In this document: positions 60,402-64,000 of the stretch, in pieces
Layout of the letters: the number at the start of each line of letters is the position of its first letter
Numbering within the stretch: the stretch's first letter is position 1
DNA from: Sphaerisporangium fuscum
GTDB taxonomy: Bacteria; Actinomycetota; Actinomycetes; Streptosporangiales; Streptosporangiaceae
Direction of reading: 5' to 3'
Assembly: GCF_018531465.1 (NCBI RefSeq)
Contig: NZ_JAHDTF010000015.1
Span: 206,185-270,184, forward strand
DNA length: 64,000 bases
Position numbers and translations under genes: made by a program
The notes under the pieces: generated by a model
Told to the model about the DNA's origin: nothing
Database searches by the model: none
What the model saw: the letters and a program-made list of their open reading frames with translations, nothing else

Positions 60402-60697
60402 GCGGCACGCCCCGATCCGCCGCAGAAGCGGCAAGAGCGGTGACGCCAGATCGGCGGGGTGATGCTGGTGGCGTCCCAGGTGGCTTGCGGGTGGGCGAGG
60501 ATGGCCAGGCGTTCCCAGCCCAGCGGCACGACCGCTTGACCAGGGGTGAGCAGAGCCGGGACGGCGGCGATGGCGAAGGTGCCGAGGCCGGCGATGCGTA
60601 TCGACTCGCCGGGGGTCAGGGCGGTGGTGGTCTTGCTGGACTGGTTGACGGTGTGGCGGGGCGGAAGGTGCTTGCTAATCGGATGGATATGGGTCAT
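60398..60697 (-). CDS. Small AICE protein of unknown function
   Basis: A 99-residue protein with no recognised domain. The middle contains GESIRIAGLGTFAIAAVPALLTPGQAVVPLGWERL; the C-terminal end SCRFCGGSGRAA has a CxxC-like pair. GGAGG lies seven bases before the ATG at 60697. It is translationally coupled to the methyltransferase (GTGA) and may act with it. Confidence 0.65.
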   Translation of the reverse strand: MTHIHPISKHLPPRHTVNQSSKTTTALTPGESIRIAGLGTFAIAAVPALLTPGQAVVPLGWERLAILAHPQATWDATSITPPIWRHRSCRFCGGSGRAA

Positions 60698-60779
60698 GGG
60701 GTGTCCTCCGATCGGGTCAGCGGTGCGGGTGGCTGTCATGCCGAGGGGCGTGTTTCTCGCTTCGTGGTCGAAGGTGGGT

Positions 60780-60825
60780 GGCGCGGCCTCGGCGTCGTCC
60801 GGCGTGGTGTCGCCGAGGCCGCGCC
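60780..60825. terminator. Long perfect hairpin between ssb and the next gene
   Basis: A 15-bp perfect stem (60780-60794 with 60811-60825) and a 16-base loop lie ten bases after the ssb stop in its transcription direction. It is probably an ssb terminator or an attenuator for the downstream replication genes; there is no U-tract. Confidence 0.6.
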
Positions 60826-60834
60826 AAGGAGGGG

Positions 60835-61299
60835 TTAGAACGGCGGCTCGTCGTTGTCCCAGCCGCCGGGGGAGGCGCCGGCGGGGGTGGCGGTCGTCCA
60901 CGGGTCGGCTTCGCCGCCGGGGTTGCCGTTGCTGCGGCGGGTCTTGGTCGGCTTGGCGGTGGCGTAGCGCAGGCTGGGGCCGATCTCGTCCACGGTCAGT
61001 TCCATGACGGTGCGCTTGTCGCCCTCGGCGGTCTCATACGAGCGCTGACGCAGCCGGCCGGTGACGATGACGCGGGTGCCGCGGGTGAGCGACTCGCACA
61101 CGTGCTCGCCGAGGTCGCGCCAGGCCGAGCAGCGCATGAACAGCGGCTCGCCGTCCTCCCAGCTCTTGCTCTGCTGGTTGTAGTGGCGCGGGGTCGAGGC
61201 GACGGTGAAACCGGCCACGGCCAGACCGCTTTGGGTGAAGCGCAGTTCGGGGTCTGCGGTCAGGTTGCCGATGACGGTGATGGTGGTCTCGCCGGACAT
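60835..61299 (-). CDS. ssb: Single-stranded DNA-binding protein of the AICE
   Basis: A 154-residue SSB. The OB-fold (about 1-110) has the typical start TTITVIGNLTADPELRFT and SWRDLGEHVCESL-like segment with GDKRTVMELTVDEIG. A Gly/Pro-rich linker leads to the acidic tip DNDEPPF that binds partner proteins. The ATG at 61299 is chosen because it begins the OB strand. It is encoded separately from the chromosomal copy and probably serves element replication or transfer. Confidence 0.93.
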   Translation of the reverse strand: MSGETTITVIGNLTADPELRFTQSGLAVAGFTVASTPRHYNQQSKSWEDGEPLFMRCSAWRDLGEHVCESLTRGTRVIVTGRLRQRSYETAEGDKRTVMELTVDEIGPSLRYATAKPTKTRRSNGNPGGEADPWTTATPAGASPGGWDNDEPPF

Positions 61300-61334
61300 G
61301 GGGCGGGTTCCCTTCTGGCAGTGGGCGGTGAGGG

Positions 61335-61610
61335 TCAGCGATGGCCGAGACGGGGGCGGACGCCGCACAGTGGGCAGCGGCGGGAGGCGCCGCCCTGCCG
61401 TTTGAGGGCGCGTTCGCGGGCGCGGGGGCCGGTCCAGGTGCGGGCGAGGGTCCAGCCGATGCCGGCGGCTTTGACCACGGCCAGCAGTCGGGCGCCGTGG
61501 CCGGTCTGGTGTTCGGCCAGCCGGGCGTCAAGGTCGGTGGTCCAGCCGAGGTAGTGCCGGGCGTGCTTGTAGGGCTGGGTGAAGTGCAGGAGGTAGATGG
61601 TGCCGGTCAT
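61335..61610 (-). CDS. GIY-YIG domain protein
   Basis: A 91-residue protein with a GIY-YIG-like core, here TIYLLHFTQPYKHARHYLGWT, followed by DARLAEHQTGHGARLL and ARERALKRQGGASRRCPLC. The GIY-YIG fold is found in homing and repair endonucleases and in mobile-element proteins. ATG 61610 overlaps the upstream gene's stop (ATGA). Whether it cuts DNA is unknown. Confidence 0.75.
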   Translation of the reverse strand: MTGTIYLLHFTQPYKHARHYLGWTTDLDARLAEHQTGHGARLLAVVKAAGIGWTLARTWTGPRARERALKRQGGASRRCPLCGVRPRLGHR

Positions 61611-61825
61611 CGGGTGCCGTCCCGGTGGAGGCGGCGGGCGTAGACGTAGAGCTGCCAGCCGATGCGGGGGCGCATTCCGGTGCCGTTGCAGGCGCGGCAG
61701 GTGCGGTTCTTGCCGCCGGGGCGGCACCGCTTGCAGGTCCCCCAGGGCGAGGCGAGACAGAAGCTGACGTAACCGAGGGTGACGGCGGGCGGGCAGAGGA
61801 CTAGCAGGGCGATGAGGGGTCCCAC
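61607..61825 (-). CDS. Small membrane protein with zinc-ribbon-like cysteines
   Basis: A 72-residue protein. A hydrophobic N-terminal segment (LIALLVLCPPAVTLGYVSF) is followed by CKRC...CRACNGTG, a DnaJ-like CxxC pair. It is coupled to the GIY-YIG gene by ATGA. Probably membrane-bound; role unknown, possibly transfer-associated. Confidence 0.6.
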   Translation of the reverse strand: MGPLIALLVLCPPAVTLGYVSFCLASPWGTCKRCRPGGKNRTCRACNGTGMRPRIGWQLYVYARRLHRDGTR

Positions 61826-61859
61826 AGGGGCCTCCAGGGCAGTTTCCGGGGTTTTCGCA

Positions 61860-61954
61860 GATGGGGTGCTAGACGCTAGTTCGCTGGTAGATCAGCGGAT
61901 GGGGTGCTAGCGGGGGTGCTAGGTCTAGCGGGGGAAGGTGCTAGACCTAGCACC
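61860..61954. repeat. GGTGCTAG octamer cluster next to the transfer ATPase gene
   Basis: The octamer GGTGCTAG occurs four times directly (61865-61872, 61903-61910, 61915-61922 and 61937-61944) and once inverted (CTAGCACC at 61947-61954). The last two form an 18-bp dyad, GGTGCTAG-AC-CTAGCACC. Two copies share the longer context GATGGGGTGCTAG. CTAG is rare in such GC-rich DNA. The cluster lies between a small gene and the 3' end of the transfer ATPase gene, a place where TraB-recognition repeats (clt) can occur. Confidence 0.8.
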
Positions 61955-61964
61955 GGTTCGCGGG

Positions 61965-64000
61965 TCAGGACGCGGTGCCGGAACCACGCTTTCCGTCACG
62001 TTCGGTGATGGCGGTGGTGATGTCGTCGCGGGTGATGCCGCGCCGGTTGGCGCCCTTGCCGCCGCCCTCGGGGGTGCCCCACACCTGCCCGGTGCGGACG
62101 CCGTAGGGCTTGAGTGCGGTGGTGAGCTGAGCGGCGCGGGCGTCGGCCTCCAACTCCATCCACGGGCCGTAGACCTCGGGGCGAAGTTCGGCCAGCCGGG
62201 CGACCACGACCTCGTTCCACACCTTGGCCTCGGACGGGGCGACGACGGCGAGGACGTCGGCGAGCAGGTCGTGACTCGGTGCGGCGGGGGCGGGGGTCTC
62301 GCCGAGGGCGTGACCGGACAGGGTGCCGGCGGCCTGCCGTAAGGCGTGGGCGCGGTCGGCGATGCGCTGGGTGGCGGGGGTGTCGAGGTAGGCGGTGCGC
62401 ACGACCTTGGGCATCGGGGTTGCACCGACCAGGTAGCCGATACCGGCGTCGATCTCGGGTACGAACACCGTGGCGCGGATGCCGTTCTTGTAGGCCGAGG
62501 TGCCGAGGATCATGTCGTTCTCGACCTGTCCGGCCACGCGCAGACAGAACCGGATGGACACGTTCGCCGAGATGCCGGTCGGGAGGCTGTCCTTGTCCGG
62601 GCGCTGGGTGGCCAGGATCAGCACCACACCGAGAGCACGGCCGAGTTTGATGATGAACTCGGCGTCATCACCGGCCTGCTTGCCGTACTCCGGGTGGGCG
62701 AACAGGTTCTGGCACTCGTCGATGATGCACACCAGCGGGTGAAGGCCGAGGCTGCGCTTGTCGGCGATCTGCCGGGTGACCCGCTTGTCCGGGCACAGGT
62801 CCGGCGGCAGGCTCTTGAGCGCAGCCGAGCGGCGCATCACCTCCTTGCGCAGCAGGGCCAGCGAATCGGCGGCGTAGCCGATGGCCTCATCTTCGATCCC
62901 GGACACGTACCGGTGGCACAGTTTCTCGTAGGGGTCCAGGTCGCCGGTGCCCTTGAGTTCGTGAATCCACGGCTCGGTGGTCGGGTCCAGCACCACGCCG
63001 CCGGCCAGCCCGCGGACCGACGCGGTCTTGCCCTGTCCGGGCAAGGAGCCGATCAGGATGTTGTGTTGAATGAGCGGCACCACGACCGCACGGCCTCGGG
63101 GGTCGGCGCCGAACGGGACGCCCTTGAACACGTCGTGACTTGCTGCTTTGACCAGCGGGGAGCGGACCATGGTCTTGGACAAGTCTTTGTCACCGACCCA
63201 CAGGATCAGGCGCCCCTCGTGGACGGATGAGTCGCCCTCGGGCCAGATGCAGCCCAGCGGGCGGCGAAGCGCCGAGGCGAGCCGGTCGCGCCGGTCCATC
63301 ACATCGGCGACGGTCACGCCGTAGGGAAGATCGATGTCGGCGCGCCATCCGGGGCCGTCCCGGGTGATCGGCGCGACGAAGCGCACGTCGGCATTCTTGG
63401 CGTTGATCCCGGACACGCCGATCGCGGTCAGCGCACGGATCACGATGTCACTGGTGAGCTTCTCCACGCTCGTGGGGATGACGGCGCGGTTGATCAGCGG
63501 CCGGTCGGCGGGCTTGCCGAGCACGCCGAGCACGGCCAGGGCGACGGCGAGGGCACCCCATTGCGCCGCGGTGGGCGCCGAGGCGACCAGGATGCCCGCG
63601 ATCAGCAGCGTGACCAGGGCGGCACCAGAGACCCACACGCGCAGCCGGACGCGGGCGTCACGCTGCCGGGAAAGCTTGAGGTAGTTCTCCGGGTCAACCT
63701 TCTGCACCGCGGCCAGCCGTACCGGCTCGCCTTCCAGGTCCCATGTCCACTTGACCATGCCACCGACCAGCCGCGCGAACCCACGCGGGGAACGGAAGGC
63801 CAGCCGCCCGGCGTACAGCGGGGCGCGGGCGAGCTGGTAGCCGGTGACATGGGCGTAGTGCACGCCGACCCATCGAAGGGTGTGGATGGCCTCGGTGCGC
63901 GAGCGAAGCCACAGCGGCACGATCGGCCGGCGGGTACGGGCCTTTTCTTCCAGGTCCGTCAGCCAGTCGCGGCGTTCGCCGCCGGGCTGGTCAACCCGGA
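61965..64000 (-). CDS. tra: FtsK/SpoIIIE-type DNA transfer ATPase (TraSA/TraB), 5' end outside window
   Basis: At least 677 residues; the frame is open to the right edge, so the true start is not seen (a GTG at 63920 is internal). Two membrane helices near the N-terminal part (around VSGAALVTLLIAGILVA and the following LAVALAVLGVLG) precede the motor domain. Walker A is GSLPGQGKT and Walker B is CIIDE. The C-terminal about 90 residues look like a winged-helix DNA-reading domain. These translocases move double-stranded plasmid or AICE DNA between mycelia. The GGTGCTAG repeats lie just past its stop. Confidence 0.93.
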   Translation of the reverse strand, partial: RVDQPGGERRDWLTDLEEKARTRRPIVPLWLRSRTEAIHTLRWVGVHYAHVTGYQLARAPLYAGRLAFRSPRGFARLVGGMVKWTWDLEGEPVRLAAVQKVDPENYLKLSRQRDARVRLRVWVSGAALVTLLIAGILVASAPTAAQWGALAVALAVLGVLGKPADRPLINRAVIPTSVEKLTSDIVIRALTAIGVSGINAKNADVRFVAPITRDGPGWRADIDLPYGVTVADVMDRRDRLASALRRPLGCIWPEGDSSVHEGRLILWVGDKDLSKTMVRSPLVKAASHDVFKGVPFGADPRGRAVVVPLIQHNILIGSLPGQGKTASVRGLAGGVVLDPTTEPWIHELKGTGDLDPYEKLCHRYVSGIEDEAIGYAADSLALLRKEVMRRSAALKSLPPDLCPDKRVTRQIADKRSLGLHPLVCIIDECQNLFAHPEYGKQAGDDAEFIIKLGRALGVVLILATQRPDKDSLPTGISANVSIRFCLRVAGQVENDMILGTSAYKNGIRATVFVPEIDAGIGYLVGATPMPKVVRTAYLDTPATQRIADRAHALRQAAGTLSGHALGETPAPAAPSHDLLADVLAVVAPSEAKVWNEVVVARLAELRPEVYGPWMELEADARAAQLTTALKPYGVRTGQVWGTPEGGGKGANRRGITRDDITTAITERDGKRGSGTAS

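Larger units (their letters stand above)
55967..64000. mobile_element. Actinomycete integrative and conjugative element (AICE), left part
   Basis: From tRNA-Arg to the right edge the genes form an AICE-like set on the minus strand: integrase, excisionase, DnaB-N/DUF3987 replication protein, DNA cytosine methyltransferase, small unknown protein, SSB, GIY-YIG protein, zinc-ribbon protein and FtsK/TraB-type transfer ATPase. It transfers as double-stranded DNA by a hexameric translocase rather than a relaxase, and no relaxase is seen. The right end (attR, further transfer genes) is outside the window. Confidence 0.85.

Noticed and set aside
1..64000. CRISPR array, rRNA operon or insertion sequence
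   Set aside because: No regularly spaced repeats with unique spacers, no rRNA sequence and no transposase were seen.

Overview
The window is about 64 kb of very GC-rich actinomycete DNA. It has short intergenic gaps, frequent GTG starts and many ATGA/GTGA stop-start overlaps. The gene content (zinc-type Fur regulator, AfsR/SARP regulator with an NB-ARC domain, LPMO10-CBM2, class I lysyl-tRNA synthetase, SWIM/HEAT pair, integrative conjugative element in a tRNA gene) fits a filamentous actinomycete, possibly of the Streptosporangiales. The order is inferred from general character, not from any database match.

Positions 1-24.9 kb are chromosomal genes in small units. They are: the 3' end of cobN; a nucleotidyltransferase; a divergent MFS/LysR pair with a visible LysR-type operator, the LysR gene followed by a hydrolase; a transglutaminase-like protein; an ArsR-CDF metal efflux operon with an operator at its start; a beta-carbonic anhydrase; a secreted phytase-like esterase; a sialidase-like protein; a membrane protein; a cellulose-type LPMO; a uridine-kinase-like protein; asparagine synthetase; zur; a CASTOR/POLLUX-type channel; and class I LysRS, which is followed by a strong intrinsic terminator.

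Positions 25-33.5 kb hold a translationally coupled peptide-type ABC importer (lipoprotein, two permeases, two ATPases), then a double GNAT protein, murQ and another GNAT gene. This looks like uptake and recycling of cell-wall peptides or muropeptides. Positions 33.6-45.2 kb are miscellaneous: DUF488, SGNH hydrolase, a small Cys-rich secreted protein, DUF2795, hemerythrin, an epimerase-like protein, a TetR-controlled azoreductase/SMR operon with two matching operators, a LigD-type polymerase, an FAD monooxygenase and a large SARP regulator. Positions 45.2-51.1 kb are a LacI-controlled catabolic operon: a polar-amino-acid ABC importer, a Gfo/Idh/MocA dehydrogenase and a DAO-type oxidase. Two perfect TGAGACCGGTCTCA operators lie between lacI and the operon.

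Positions 51.3-55.6 kb carry a coupled SWIM zinc-finger/HEAT-like gene pair. After it comes tRNA-Arg(UCU), the insertion site of an actinomycete integrative and conjugative element (AICE) that runs past the right edge. Its modules are integrase, excisionase, a DnaB-N/DUF3987 replication protein, a cytosine methyltransferase, a small unknown protein, SSB, a GIY-YIG protein, a zinc-ribbon membrane protein and an FtsK-type transfer ATPase (5'-truncated by the window). Just 3' of the transfer ATPase gene lies a cluster of GGTGCTAG octamers that could be its DNA recognition (clt) site.
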